NCBI GenBank assembly: GCA_019744975.1 | Contig: JAIETP010000037.1 | Span: 1-59,757 of the forward strand | Direction of reading: 5' to 3' | DNA length: 59,757 bases | Source: Burkholderiales bacterium | GTDB lineage: Bacteria; Pseudomonadota; Gammaproteobacteria; Burkholderiales; SG8-41 | In this document: positions 37,915-46,900 of the stretch, piece by piece | Layout: every line of letters begins with the position of its first letter | How positions within the stretch are numbered: position 1 is the first letter of the stretch | Translations under genes and position numbers: made by a program | The notes under the pieces: generated by a model | Databases searched by the model: none | What the model was told of the DNA's origin: nothing | What the model saw: only the letters and a program-made list of their open reading frames with translations

Positions 37915-37941
37915 ACCCGGCGAAGGACGCCGGGTTTTTTT
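37915..37941 (+). terminator. intrinsic terminator after tpsA
   Basis: ACCCGGCG (37915-37922), loop AAGGA, CGCCGGGT (37928-37935), then a run of T to 37941, with extra A-T pairing at the base. It separates tpsA from tpsB, so tpsB probably depends on read-through or its own promoter in the following 160 bp. Confidence 0.92.
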
Positions 37942-38105
37942 GTGCTGAAAGGGGGCTCCTGGGTGAGAAAACATGGAAAAAACAAGAAAATCTGCGATAA
38001 TTCAACGCATAATCAGGGGTGTGCGTGCGCCTGGCATACGCCTGATAAATCCGGGATGACGCAGTCAGGGATATAGCGCAATTCATTAATAATAGTTACA
38101 AAACA

Positions 38106-39698
38106 ATGGCTTATATATCAATTGTGATGCGCCGCTGGTATTGCGTACTGGCCTTGCTGGGGCTCTTCGGACATGCCACGGCGCAGGATGTGGCGACGCC
38201 CGCGCCCAAATTCGCCATCCAGAGTTTCGAAGTCATCGGTGATTCGATACTTGGCGCCGAGACCGTACAGCGCCTGGTCACGCCGTTCACCGGCAAGGAC
38301 AAGGATTTTGCAGATGTGCAGCGCGCGCTGGAAGCGCTGGAGGGCGCCTACCGCGACCGCGGTTACGGCGTGATCCAGGTGGCGCTGCCGGAACAGGACA
38401 TCACCCGGGGCGTGGTGCGTTTCAACATCATCCAGCCGAAAATCGGCAAGGTTGTGGTCGAAGGCAACCAGCATTTCAGCACGGACAACGTGCGCCGCGC
38501 CTTGCCCGCGGTGAAAGAAGGCGAGACGCCCAATTCCAACGACATCGCGCGTAACCTGCAGCTCGCGGCGGAACATCCGGTCAAACAAACCAACGTGCTG
38601 CTGCGCTCGGGCGCCAGTGAAGGTTTGGTCGATGTCAACGTGCGGGTGACGGATGAACGACCGTGGCGACTGGTCGGCACACTGGATAATTCCGGCACGG
38701 CCGACACCGGATACTGGCGTCTCGGCGTAGGTTATCAACACACCAATCTCTTTGACCGCGACCATACGCTGTCGCTGCAATATATTACTTCTCCGGGTCA
38801 TTTCAACGATGTGGCGATCTACGGCGTTGGCTACCGGATCCCCTATTACAAGCTGAACAGTTCGCTCGACCTCTTCGCCGGTTATTCGGATGTGGATTCA
38901 GGGACGGTGGGCGGGTTATTTTCCGTCAGCGGCAAGGGTTCGATTTACGGCGCGCGCTGGAATTATTATTTGCCCAAGTCGGGGGACATCGAGCACAAGG
39001 TGTACGCGAGTCTCGATTACCGTGCCTATCAGAACAACGTCACCCTGGCGGGTATCGGTTTTGTGCCGGACATTACCGTGCACCCGGTTTCCATCGGTTA
39101 TGCCGGTTTGAAGCGCATGACCGCCAGTGAGTGGTCGTTTAATGCATCGCTGGCGCGCAACATCCCCGGCGGCAATGACGGCAGGGCGGCCAACTTTCAG
39201 GCCACCCGGTTCGGCGCCAACAAGGACTACACAATCCTGCGTTACGGCACGAGTTTCAGTCATGCCTTCCGCAACGAATGGCAGGGGCGAATTGCCTACC
39301 TGGGGCAATACACCCAGGATGCGCTGGTTCCCGGCGAACAATTCGGGATCGGCGGAGCGGATAGCGTGCGAGGGTACCTGCCGCGCGAAGCCTCCAATGA
39401 CCGCGGTTATGCAACCCAGGTCGAGCTCTACACGCCCAATTTTTCCGATAAGGTGGGTCTGAGCGATAAATGGCGCTCACGGCTGGTCGGGTTCTATGAC
39501 TTCGGTTCGGTGTCCCGCAACGATGCGCTGGCGGGTGAGCAGGCCGGTAAATATCTGGCCAGCACCGGTGTCGGATTACGCATGGCTTTCGGCAAATCGG
39601 TCAGCCTGCGGATCGACGTGGCGCAGATTCTGAAGGCCCATGGCACCCGCCAGACCAACGAGCAGCGCATGAACGCCAGCCTGGCGGTCATTTACTGA
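38106..39698 (+). CDS. two-partner secretion outer-membrane transporter (TpsB, ShlB/FhaC family)
   Basis: A 530-residue protein. A second in-frame ATG at 38127 (MRRWYCVLALLGLFGHATA) gives a tidier signal peptide and could be the real start; neither has a clear ribosome site. Two POTRA domains follow (FAIQSFEVIGDSILGAETV, about 35-110; PKIGKVVVEGNQHFSTDNVRRALP, about 117-195, given in part). The C-terminal 16-strand barrel region holds the signature GGADSVRGYLPREASNDRG (loop L6). The last strand ends in NASLAVIY. It inserts via BAM and secretes TpsA across the outer membrane. Confidence 0.93.
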   Translation: MAYISIVMRRWYCVLALLGLFGHATAQDVATPAPKFAIQSFEVIGDSILGAETVQRLVTPFTGKDKDFADVQRALEALEGAYRDRGYGVIQVALPEQDITRGVVRFNIIQPKIGKVVVEGNQHFSTDNVRRALPAVKEGETPNSNDIARNLQLAAEHPVKQTNVLLRSGASEGLVDVNVRVTDERPWRLVGTLDNSGTADTGYWRLGVGYQHTNLFDRDHTLSLQYITSPGHFNDVAIYGVGYRIPYYKLNSSLDLFAGYSDVDSGTVGGLFSVSGKGSIYGARWNYYLPKSGDIEHKVYASLDYRAYQNNVTLAGIGFVPDITVHPVSIGYAGLKRMTASEWSFNASLARNIPGGNDGRAANFQATRFGANKDYTILRYGTSFSHAFRNEWQGRIAYLGQYTQDALVPGEQFGIGGADSVRGYLPREASNDRGYATQVELYTPNFSDKVGLSDKWRSRLVGFYDFGSVSRNDALAGEQAGKYLASTGVGLRMAFGKSVSLRIDVAQILKAHGTRQTNEQRMNASLAVIY

Positions 39699-39741
39699 TC
39701 CCCGGCCCGGGCTTTTCCTCTTTTCAAGTGCGTACAAGCCC

Positions 39742-39769
39742 TTGATTCCCGAGGTGGTTCCGGTATAAT
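39742..39769 (+). promoter_or_regulatory. sigma70-type promoter of the rpsF operon
   Basis: TTGATT (39742-39747) and a perfect TATAAT (39764-39769) are 16 bp apart. The predicted start lies about 105 bases upstream of rpsF, leaving a leader long enough for autoregulation by S6/S18, as known in other bacteria; I do not see a decisive structure. Confidence 0.85.
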
Positions 39770-39880
39770 CCGCCCCTCTCGCGCGGCACCCATGTGCTGC
39801 GCCTGGTTTTTAAAAATACCTTCCTTGCCGCACCGTGCTCGCATCACGGGTGGCCCAACTAGCCCATAAGGAGACTACAA

Positions 39881-40261
39881 ATGCGACATTACGAGATCGT
39901 TTTGATCGTCCATCCGGACCAAAGCGAACAAGTGCCGGCGATGATTGAACGTTATCGCCAGATGATTACCGCCCACAACGGCGCGATGCATCGCCTCGAA
40001 GACTGGGGTCGGCGCCAGCTGACCTACCCGATCCAGAAATTGCACAAGGCGCATTACGTGCTCATGAACATCGAGTGCGGCAATGAAACCCTGCTCGAAC
40101 TGGAACACGCGTTCAAGTTCAACGATGCCGTGTTGCGCCACCTGACCGTCACCATGGACGAGGCCGTCACCGGCCCGTCAGTGATGATGCGCGAAGAAAA
40201 ATCGCGTCCGGTCAGCACCGACGAGGTCGCCAAACCAGCGGCTGTGGAGGGCGTGGCCTAG
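39881..40261 (+). CDS. rpsF: 30S ribosomal protein S6
   Basis: A 126-residue protein with the S6 fold: [56 protein letters not shown] (in part) and [11 protein letters not shown]. The variable C-terminal tail ([19 protein letters not shown]) is Ala/Val-rich. S6 binds S18 and 16S rRNA in the central domain of the 30S subunit. An AAGGAG ribosome site precedes the ATG. It is the first gene of the rpsF-priB-rpsR-rplI-dnaB cluster, which has its own strong promoter. Confidence 0.98.
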   Translation: MRHYEIVLIVHPDQSEQVPAMIERYRQMITAHNGAMHRLEDWGRRQLTYPIQKLHKAHYVLMNIECGNETLLELEHAFKFNDAVLRHLTVTMDEAVTGPSVMMREEKSRPVSTDEVAKPAAVEGVA

Positions 40262-40272
40262 GTTGCAATAAG

Positions 40273-40578
40273 GTGAGCGGGAACACGGTCAGCCTGAGCG
40301 CAACTCTGGCCACGATCGATCCGCTGCGCCACACGCCCGCCGGACTGCCGGTTGTGGATTTCACCCTGGCCCACGCTTCACAGCAGGACGAAGCAGGCAA
40401 GCAGCGCCAGGTTGAATTCGACATGCCGGCCAAGGCCACGGGAGATTTGGCGACCCGTATTGCAAAAATGCGCCAGGGTTGTCAGGTTACGGTGCAGGGA
40501 TTCCTGAATCGCAAGCATCGCATGAGCAGGCAAGTGGTCCTGCATGTCACGAACATGGAAATATTGAAAGTTTCATAA
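40273..40578 (+). CDS. priB: primosomal replication protein N (PriB)
   Basis: A 101-residue single OB-fold protein. It uses a GTG start with AAGG directly before it. Recognisable elements are LRHTPAGLPVVDFTLAHAS and GFLNRKHRMSRQVVLHVTNMEIL. PriB binds single-stranded DNA and helps PriA reload the DnaB helicase at stalled forks. Its place between rpsF and rpsR is typical of Beta- and Gammaproteobacteria and fits the dnaB gene downstream. Confidence 0.94.
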   Translation: MSGNTVSLSATLATIDPLRHTPAGLPVVDFTLAHASQQDEAGKQRQVEFDMPAKATGDLATRIAKMRQGCQVTVQGFLNRKHRMSRQVVLHVTNMEILKVS

Positions 40579-40652
40579 ATAATGACAAAAACATGCCTCT
40601 ACCGAGGCTGTCATGTTTTTTGAAAAAGTCGATAAGTTAAAAAGGAAACGAT

Positions 40653-40952
40653 ATGCCTAGATTGGGCGGAAGTGGTGGAAAAGGAAAGTTCAAGGGTAAA
40701 GGCAAGGGCAAGGACGGCCGCAAAAAGGGCAACGCCCTGTTTCGTCGCCGCAAGTTCTGCCGGTTCACTGCTGAAGGCATCAAGCAGGTGGACTACAAGG
40801 ACATCAACATCCTGAAGGACTTCATCAACGAAAACGGCAGGATCATCCCGGCCCGGATCACGGGCACCAAGGCGCGTTTCCAGCGCCAGTTGTCGATTGC
40901 GGTGAAACGCGCGCGCTTCCTCGCGCTGCTGCCGTACACCGACCTGCACTGA
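40653..40952 (+). CDS. rpsR: 30S ribosomal protein S18 with long basic N-terminal extension
   Basis: A 99-residue protein. The S18 core begins at [21 protein letters not shown] (about 30-50) and ends [14 protein letters not shown]. The first 28 residues are an added low-complexity stretch of Gly and Lys ([19 protein letters not shown]) absent from the 75-residue E. coli protein. The start ATG at 40653 has an AAAGGAAAC ribosome site, so the extension is probably translated. S18 binds S6 and the 30S platform. The tail may contact RNA (inference). Confidence 0.97.
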   Translation: MPRLGGSGGKGKFKGKGKGKDGRKKGNALFRRRKFCRFTAEGIKQVDYKDINILKDFINENGRIIPARITGTKARFQRQLSIAVKRARFLALLPYTDLH

Positions 40953-40962
40953 GAGGCCAGAC

Positions 40963-41415
40963 ATGCAAGTCATACTGCTCGAAAAAGTTACGAACCTGGG
41001 TACGCTGGGTGATGTGGTCCGCGTCAAGGACGGTTATGCCCGCAATTTCCTGATCCCGCAGGGCAAGGCGAAACGCGCGACAACCGTCAACATGGCGGAA
41101 TTCGAAAAGCGCCGCGCCGAGCTCGAAAAAGCGCAAGCCGAAATCCTCACGCAAGCGCAGGCAAAGGCTGCCAAGCTCGAAGGCCTGATGGTGCAGATCA
41201 CGCAGAAAGCCGGCGTTGACGGCAAGCTGTTCGGATCGGTCACCAACTCCGACATTTCGGACGCGCTGAAAGTGCTGGGCTTTGATGTGCCGAAGGCGTC
41301 CATCCGCATGCCGGAAGGTTCGCTGAAGACGATCGGTGACTTCCCGCTGAAAGTGGCGCTGCATACCGATGTGATCGTATCGATCACCGTATCGGTGCTC
41401 GGGGATGCTGCTTAG
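40963..41415 (+). CDS. rplI: 50S ribosomal protein L9
   Basis: A 150-residue protein starting [32 protein letters not shown] (in part), the L9 N-domain signature. A long connecting helix (about 40-75, [21 protein letters not shown]) and a C-terminal rRNA-binding domain ([34 protein letters not shown]) complete it. L9 stabilises the L1 stalk and helps keep reading frame. It begins 10 bases after rpsR and is followed by a strong terminator. Confidence 0.98.
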   Translation: MQVILLEKVTNLGTLGDVVRVKDGYARNFLIPQGKAKRATTVNMAEFEKRRAELEKAQAEILTQAQAKAAKLEGLMVQITQKAGVDGKLFGSVTNSDISDALKVLGFDVPKASIRMPEGSLKTIGDFPLKVALHTDVIVSITVSVLGDAA

Positions 41416-41464
41416 TTACAGCCTGATTACTTCACTGAATAGAAAGCGTTTTTTACGACAAAGA

Positions 41465-41492
41465 AAAAGGGCTGGCGACAGCCCTTTTTTTT
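41465..41492 (+). terminator. intrinsic terminator after rplI
   Basis: AAAAGGGCTG (41465-41474), GCGA tetraloop, CAGCCCTTTT (41479-41488) with a continuing T tract. It ends the ribosomal-protein operon before dnaB. The remaining 137 bp up to dnaB contain two imperfect copies of TGTCCCCGTCT and a late AT-rich stretch that may hold the dnaB promoter. Confidence 0.92.
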
Positions 41493-41628
41493 CTGTACAT
41501 TGAATTGAGCGCGAGTTGATCCTGCGTTTGCAGGTTCCCGTTTTTGTCCCCGTCTCTGTCCCCGTCTTCGCCATCGACGATAGTTAAATTATCTTTTAAA
41601 AACAAAAGGTTACAAGAGACCAGTCAAG

Positions 41629-43029
41629 ATGGTGCAACTCGTCACCCCGATCACCAAGGACGCGCAGCTGGATGCCGTGCGCACGCCGCCGCATTCCATC
41701 GAGGCCGAACAATCAGTGCTCGGCGGCCTGCTGCTCGACAACTCGGCCTGGGACCGCATCGCCGATGTCGTCAGCGAATCCGATTTTTATCGCGCCGACC
41801 ATCGCACGATTTTCGAACACATCGCAAAACTGATTGAACACAACCGGCCCGCGGATGCGCTGACGGTCGCCGAGATTCTCGAACGCAACGGCAAGCTGGC
41901 CGAAGTCGGTGGCCAGGCTTACATCGGCTCACTGGCGCTGAATACGCCGAGTGCCGCGAACATCCGCCGTTACGGTGAAATCGTCCGTGAACGCGCCATC
42001 CTGCGCAATCTGGCTGCCGTCGGCACCGAAATCGCCGACTCTGCCTATACCCCCAGCAGCAAGGATGCCCTGGTATTGATTGATGAAGCCGAGGCGAAGG
42101 TATTCCAGATTGCCGAAGTTGGCGCCAAGACCAAGCAGGGTTTCAGCAAGATTGATCCTTTCCTGACCGAAACCATAGAGCGCATCGACATGCTCTATAA
42201 CCGGCCAAACAAGGATGATGTCATCGGCACCGCCACCGGTTACATCGACATCGACAAGATGACCTCCGGTCTGCATCCGGGGGAACTGACGGTGATCGCC
42301 GCCCGGCCGTCGATGGGCAAGACGGCTTTGGCGATGAACATCGTCGAGAACGTGGCTTTGCATCTGAAAAAGGCCTGCGCCGTATTCAGCATGGAAATGT
42401 CGGGCTCGCAGCTGGCGCTGCGGATGATCGGTTCCGTCGGCAAATTTGACCAGCACCGGCTGCGTACCGGCAACTTCGAGGAATCCGACTGGCCGCAGCT
42501 GGTGGACGCGGTCGGGCGCCTGAATGATGCCGAGATCCACATCGATGACACCGCGGGTCTGAACGTGCTGGAAGTCCGCTCACGCGCCCGGCGTTTGCAC
42601 CGGCAGGTGGGGGGGCTGTCGCTGATCGTGATCGATTACCTGCAGCTGATGTCGGGCTCGGGCGGCGGGCGCGAGGAAAACCGCGCAACCGAAGTGGCGG
42701 AGATCTCACGCTCGCTGAAGGGTCTGGCCAAGGAACTCAAGGTGCCGGTGATTGCGCTGTCGCAGCTGAACCGCAGCGTGGAATCCCGCCAGGACAAGCG
42801 GCCGATGATGTCGGACCTGCGCGAATCGGGTGCGATCGAGCAGGACGCGGACGTGATCATGTTCATTTACCGCGATGAAGTGTACAACCAGGACACGCCG
42901 CGCAAGGGTATCGCCGAGATCATCATCGCCAAACAGCGTAACGGCCCGGTCGGCAAGGTCGAACTGACCTTCGTCGGCCGTCATACCCGCTTCGAAAATT
43001 ATGCCGGCGGCAGCGACCCCCAGTATTGA
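41629..43029 (+). CDS. dnaB: replicative DNA helicase DnaB
   Basis: A 466-residue protein. The N-terminal DnaG-interacting domain (PPHSIEAEQSVLGGLLLDN, about 18-36) is joined by a helical linker to the RecA-like motor. The motor has Walker A ARPSMGKTALAMN (about 225-237), SMEMSG, Walker B LIVIDYLQLM and the arginine-finger region AKQRNGPVGKVELTF. DnaB forms the hexameric replication-fork helicase. No intein is visible. The gene follows the priB-containing operon after a terminator and converges with phoH over a 166-bp gap that holds a REP-like palindrome. Confidence 0.98.
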   Translation: MVQLVTPITKDAQLDAVRTPPHSIEAEQSVLGGLLLDNSAWDRIADVVSESDFYRADHRTIFEHIAKLIEHNRPADALTVAEILERNGKLAEVGGQAYIGSLALNTPSAANIRRYGEIVRERAILRNLAAVGTEIADSAYTPSSKDALVLIDEAEAKVFQIAEVGAKTKQGFSKIDPFLTETIERIDMLYNRPNKDDVIGTATGYIDIDKMTSGLHPGELTVIAARPSMGKTALAMNIVENVALHLKKACAVFSMEMSGSQLALRMIGSVGKFDQHRLRTGNFEESDWPQLVDAVGRLNDAEIHIDDTAGLNVLEVRSRARRLHRQVGGLSLIVIDYLQLMSGSGGGREENRATEVAEISRSLKGLAKELKVPVIALSQLNRSVESRQDKRPMMSDLRESGAIEQDADVIMFIYRDEVYNQDTPRKGIAEIIIAKQRNGPVGKVELTFVGRHTRFENYAGGSDPQY

Positions 43030-43085
43030 CCGCGATATCACCTGTGTGCATTCAGCATTTCGCAGACCATTACAAAAAAACTTCA

Positions 43086-43163
43086 CCGTTCGGGCTGAGC
43101 CCTTCGACAGGCTCAGGACAGGCTTGTCGAAGCCCTGTCCTTCGACAGGCTCAGGACGAACGG
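43086..43163. repeat. REP-like palindromic repeat between dnaB and phoH
   Basis: A 78-bp element bounded by CCGTTC and GAACGG. It contains two direct copies of CCTTCGACAGGCTCAGGAC (43110 and 43139 regions) plus the opposite-facing CTTGTCGAAG between them, so it can fold into a long hairpin. The CTGAGCCTGTCGAAGG core is widespread in Proteobacteria. It occupies the convergent gap and could act as a bidirectional terminator. Confidence 0.8.
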
Positions 43164-43195
43164 TATCGATTTATCTTAGGTCGGGCGCCCGGTAA

Positions 43196-44632
43196 TCACA
43201 GCACTTCCGCCGCGTGATCCGCCAGTCGCGAACGTTCGCCGCGCATCAGCGTGACATGGCCGCCATGCTGCCAGCCCTTCATCCGGTCCACCACATACGT
43301 CAGTCCTGAACTGCCCTCGGTCAGGTACGGGGTGTCGATCTGCGAGATGTTGCCGAGGCAGACCACCTTGGTGCCGGGGCCGGCGCGGGTGATCAGGGTT
43401 TTCATTTGTTTCGGCGTCAGGTTCTGCGCCTCATCGATGACCAGGAATTTGTTGAGGAAGGTGCGGCCACGCATGAAATTCAGCGACTTGACCTTGATCC
43501 GGGAGCGGATAAGGTCGCGGGTCGCCGCACGGCCCCATTCACCGGCCTCGTCGTCGGTCTTGTTCAGCACGTCAAGGTTGTCCTCCAGCGCGCCCATCCA
43601 CGGATTCATTTTTTCCTCTTCGGTGCCGGGCAGGAAGCCGATGTCTTCGCCAACCGGCACGGTGACGCGGGTGAAAATGATTTCCGAAAAGAGTTTTTCC
43701 TCCAGCGTCTGCGCCAAACCCGCGGCGAGCGTCATCAGCGTTTTGCCGCTGCCGGCCTGGCCGAGCAGGGTGATGAAATCGATGTCGGGATTCATCAGCG
43801 CATTCATCGCGAAATTCTGCTCGCGATTGCGCGCGGTGATGCCCCAGATGCTGTTGCGCTGGTGGCTGTGGTCCTTCAGTGTCTGCAGGATCGCGGTTTT
43901 GCCGCTGACTTCGCGCACCTGGGCCTGGAAGGGCTGGTCGCCTTCGAGGTAGACGAACTGGTTGACCAGCAGGCTGCGGCACAGCGGGCCGTGCACCCGG
44001 TAATAAGTGTGTCCGGCCTGTTGCCAGGATTCCACGTCCTTGCCGTGGGTGTCCCAGAAATCCGCCGGCAGCGCACAGATGCCGGTGTAGAGCAAGTCGG
44101 TGTCTTCGAGGACCTTGTCGTTGAAATAATCCTCGGCAGCGAGGCCCAGTGCACGGGCCTTGATGCGCATGTTGATGTCCTTCGACACCAGGATGACCTG
44201 CCGCTTGGCGTGGATTTCCTGCAGGTGTTTGACCACGCCGATGATCTGGTTGTCGGCCTTGCCGCTGGGCAGGCTGGACGGCAGGTCGCCGTTGATGGCT
44301 TCGGTCTGCAGGAACACCCGGCCGCTGACCGCCTTGTCGCCGTGCAATTCCAGCGGGATGCCGCCGGTGATGTCGCCCTGCAGTGCGCCGACCAGTTCAT
44401 CGAGATAACGGCTGGCCTGACGCGCATTGCGCGAGACTTCCGACATGCCCTTCTTGTTGCCGTCGAGTTCTTCGAGGGTCGCCATCGGGATGAAGATGTC
44501 GTGTTCCTCGAAGCGGAACAGGCTGGTCGGATCGTGCATCAACACATTGGTGTCCACCACAAAGAGCTTGGTGGCGGTGGTGGAGATGCGTGTGACAACG
44601 GCAGACGAGGGTGCAGCCTTGCGTTGAATCAT
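43196..44632 (-). CDS. PhoH-family ATPase with N-terminal PIN domain (PhoH2-like)
   Basis: 478 residues from the ATG at 44632, which has a perfect GGAGG site; the frame extends 23 codons upstream. Residues about 20-160 form a PIN-type RNase domain (KLFVVDTNVLMHDP with Asp27; VILVSKDINMRIKARALGL). Residues about 260-478 are the PhoH ATPase: GQAGSGKT (291-298), VPVGEDIGFLPGTEEEKM and FLVIDEAQNLTPKQMKTL. PIN-PhoH fusions are reported to unwind and cleave RNA in an ATP-dependent manner. The physiological RNA is unknown. It lies 89 bp from bcp on the same strand. Confidence 0.92.
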   Translation of the reverse strand: MIQRKAAPSSAVVTRISTTATKLFVVDTNVLMHDPTSLFRFEEHDIFIPMATLEELDGNKKGMSEVSRNARQASRYLDELVGALQGDITGGIPLELHGDKAVSGRVFLQTEAINGDLPSSLPSGKADNQIIGVVKHLQEIHAKRQVILVSKDINMRIKARALGLAAEDYFNDKVLEDTDLLYTGICALPADFWDTHGKDVESWQQAGHTYYRVHGPLCRSLLVNQFVYLEGDQPFQAQVREVSGKTAILQTLKDHSHQRNSIWGITARNREQNFAMNALMNPDIDFITLLGQAGSGKTLMTLAAGLAQTLEEKLFSEIIFTRVTVPVGEDIGFLPGTEEEKMNPWMGALEDNLDVLNKTDDEAGEWGRAATRDLIRSRIKVKSLNFMRGRTFLNKFLVIDEAQNLTPKQMKTLITRAGPGTKVVCLGNISQIDTPYLTEGSSGLTYVVDRMKGWQHGGHVTLMRGERSRLADHAAEVL

Positions 44633-44720
44633 GAGCCTCCAGGGGGTCGGAATGAATGAAAAAAGCGGGGAAGACAGCGAACAGAACGCAGCACTGTGCA
44701 AACGGGCACCCGGGAGGTCA

Positions 44721-45191
44721 TCAGGACAGGGTTTTTACGAATTCCAGCACCTCCTGCACATGCCCGGGCACTTTGACGCCGCGCCACTCGCGGCGAATCA
44801 TGCCGTTACCGTCGATGACAAAGGTGCTGCGCTGGATGCCGCGCACCTGTTTGCCGTACATGTTTTTCATTTTGATCACGTCGAACAGCTTGCAGGCGGT
44901 TTCATCAACGTCGCTCAGCAGTTCGAAGGGGAAGGCCATCTTGGCCTTGAAGTTTTCATGCGATTTCAGCGTGTCGCGTGAAATGCCGTAGACCGCGCAG
45001 CCGGCCTTGGTGAACTGCGGATGCAGGTCGCGGAAATGCTGGCCTTCGGCGGTGCAGCCGGGGGTGTTGTCTTTGGGGTAGAAGTAGAGGACTACCGTCT
45101 GGCCGCGCAGGGCGCGCAGCTTGAAAGTTTTGCCTCCCGTGGCAGGAAGCTCGAAGTCTGGTGCAGGCGCAGTTGCGGAATTATCCGGCAC
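44721..45191 (-). CDS. bcp: thioredoxin-dependent thiol peroxidase Bcp (peroxiredoxin)
   Basis: A 156-residue AhpC/TSA-family protein. The peroxidatic Cys46 is in YPKDNTPGCTAEG with the PxxxT/SxxC arrangement. The resolving Cys found five residues later in E. coli Bcp is replaced by Gln (TAEGQHF), so this is a Bcp variant that must resolve through another Cys (Cys65 in AGCAVYGIS is a candidate) or an external thiol. It reduces organic hydroperoxides using thioredoxin. It lies just upstream of phoH on the same strand and is divergent from ugd. Confidence 0.92.
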   Translation of the reverse strand: MPDNSATAPAPDFELPATGGKTFKLRALRGQTVVLYFYPKDNTPGCTAEGQHFRDLHPQFTKAGCAVYGISRDTLKSHENFKAKMAFPFELLSDVDETACKLFDVIKMKNMYGKQVRGIQRSTFVIDGNGMIRREWRGVKVPGHVQEVLEFVKTLS

Positions 45192-45377
45192 GCTGTTGAG
45201 TTAATGGACAACGGTAGTGAACTTGTGGATATCTTGGCCCAATTCCGCGCGCGGTGCAACCGCTTGTTGGCGGGGCCCGGCGTTGCCGCGAATCTTTCAC
45301 ACAGTTGACTTATTGCAGCAACGTCGTCTGGCGACCATCGGTGCAGGCATTTTTTTAATTGCACCGGGGTGGAACTC

Positions 45378-46790
45378 ATGAATATCGTGGTGATGGGCAG
45401 TGGGTATGTTGGTCTGGTCACCGGGGCCTGCCTGGCCGAAATGGGCAATCTGGTGACTTGCATAGACAGTGATACGCGCAGGATTGCGCAACTGCGCCTC
45501 GGCATCCTGCCGTTTTTCGAACCCGGCCTTGAGTCGCTGGTGCAGCGCAATTCGCAGCAGCGGCGCCTCTCGTTTGGCAGCGATGCGCGGGACGCACTCG
45601 CTGCGGCCGGTCTGGTGTTCATCGCCGTCGGGACGCCGCCGCTGGCGCACGGCGCCGCCGATACCCGGCATGTCATGGCCGCGGCAGCCGAAATCGGCCA
45701 GCACATGCAGCCCGGCTGCGTGGTCGTCAACAAATCAACGGCGCCGGTGGGCACCGTGCAGTGCATTCGCGACATCCTCGACCGCGCCGCGGCGCAGCGT
45801 GGTCTGGCGTATTCACACGAGGTGGTGGCGAATCCGGAATTCCTGCGCGAGGGCACGGCGGTGCATGATTTCATGAGTCCGGACCGCGTGGTCATCGGTG
45901 TCGACGGCGAACGTGCCGAACGCACAATGCGCGCACTGTATGCGCCCTTCGTGCGCCACCATGAACGCCTGATCGTGATGGGTGTGCGTGATGCCGAACT
46001 GAGCAAATACGCGGCCAATGCGATGCTGGCGACACGCATCTCGTTCATGAATGAAATGGCGCGGCTGTGTGATGCGCTGGGCGCGGATATCGAAAACGTG
46101 CGCCGCGGCATCGGCTCCGATACACGCATCGGTTATTCCTATCTCTACGCCGGCTGCGGCTACGGCGGTTCCTGTTTTCCCAAGGATGTGCGCGCGCTGA
46201 TCGACATGGCACGGCAGGCCAGGGTCGAGTCCGGCATCCTGGCCGCGGTGGCCCGTACCAATGAGGCGCAAAAACAGTGGGCATCCGAAGTCATCGCCGA
46301 CCGTTACGGGCATCGTTTGCAGGGGCGGCGTTTCGGCATCTGGGGCCTGTCCTTCAAACCCAATACCGATGACCTGCGCGAGGCGCCGGCCATCACCATT
46401 ATCGCCGACCTGTTGGCTGCGGGCGCCAAAGTCGTGGCGCACGATCCGGTGGCCATGCCGAGGGCACGCGAACAATTGCCGGCAGCCTGGCTGGTCACCG
46501 GGGCACTGCAGTTCGCGGAGGATCCCTATCTGGCGCTGGAGGGCGTGGACGCACTGGTGCTGGCGACCGAGTGGAAACCGTACCGGGCGCCTGATTTCGA
46601 GGCGATGAAAGCGCGCATGCGCGGCCGCCTGATCGTTGACGGGCGCAACCAGTACGATCCGCAGCAGATGCTGGCCCTGGGATTTGAATATCGCGGCGTG
46701 GGTCGCGGTGCGGCATTGGCGCAACCGCCGCAAACCACCGCATGGCCGGCGCGGCAGGTGACGGCCAGCGGTTCTGCTGCAACGGTTTAA
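45378..46790 (+). CDS. ugd: UDP-glucose 6-dehydrogenase
   Basis: 470 residues from ATG 45378, preceded by GGGGTGGA; a GTG three codons earlier is less likely. The NAD-binding motif MGSGYVGLVTGACLAEMG is at 6-23. The catalytic Cys266 sits in GCGYGGSCFPKD, with ELSKYAANAMLATRISFMNE as the central helix and KPNTDDLREAP in the C-domain. It oxidises UDP-glucose to UDP-glucuronate for capsule, exopolysaccharide or LPS sugar synthesis. No glycosyltransferases are adjacent. The last ~25 residues are a non-conserved Ala/Thr-rich tail. Confidence 0.96.
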   Translation: MNIVVMGSGYVGLVTGACLAEMGNLVTCIDSDTRRIAQLRLGILPFFEPGLESLVQRNSQQRRLSFGSDARDALAAAGLVFIAVGTPPLAHGAADTRHVMAAAAEIGQHMQPGCVVVNKSTAPVGTVQCIRDILDRAAAQRGLAYSHEVVANPEFLREGTAVHDFMSPDRVVIGVDGERAERTMRALYAPFVRHHERLIVMGVRDAELSKYAANAMLATRISFMNEMARLCDALGADIENVRRGIGSDTRIGYSYLYAGCGYGGSCFPKDVRALIDMARQARVESGILAAVARTNEAQKQWASEVIADRYGHRLQGRRFGIWGLSFKPNTDDLREAPAITIIADLLAAGAKVVAHDPVAMPRAREQLPAAWLVTGALQFAEDPYLALEGVDALVLATEWKPYRAPDFEAMKARMRGRLIVDGRNQYDPQQMLALGFEYRGVGRGAALAQPPQTTAWPARQVTASGSAATV

Positions 46791-46810
46791 TCAAACTCTG
46801 ATTAAGTGGA

Positions 46811-46884
46811 TTCCGTTCATGGTTCGACAAGCTCACCACGAACGGAATCAACAACCTGCCGTTCGTCCTGAGTCTGTCGAAGGA
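46811..46884. repeat. REP-like palindromic repeat between ugd and mnmH
   Basis: TTCCGTTC (46811-46818) pairs with GAACGGAA (46840-46847) around GTTCGACAAGCTCACC. A second unit, CCGTTCGTCCTGAGTCTGTCGAAGG, ends near 46884. It lies in the 110-bp convergent gap and is the same family as 43086-43163. Confidence 0.75.
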
Positions 46885-46900
46885 CTTGTTCAGAGCTTCC

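Noticed and set aside
43086-43163. CRISPR-like array from the repeated CTTCGACAGGCTCAGGAC units
   Set aside because: Only two direct copies with a palindromic centre and no regular spacers; it matches a dispersed REP-like family also seen at 46811 and 49214.
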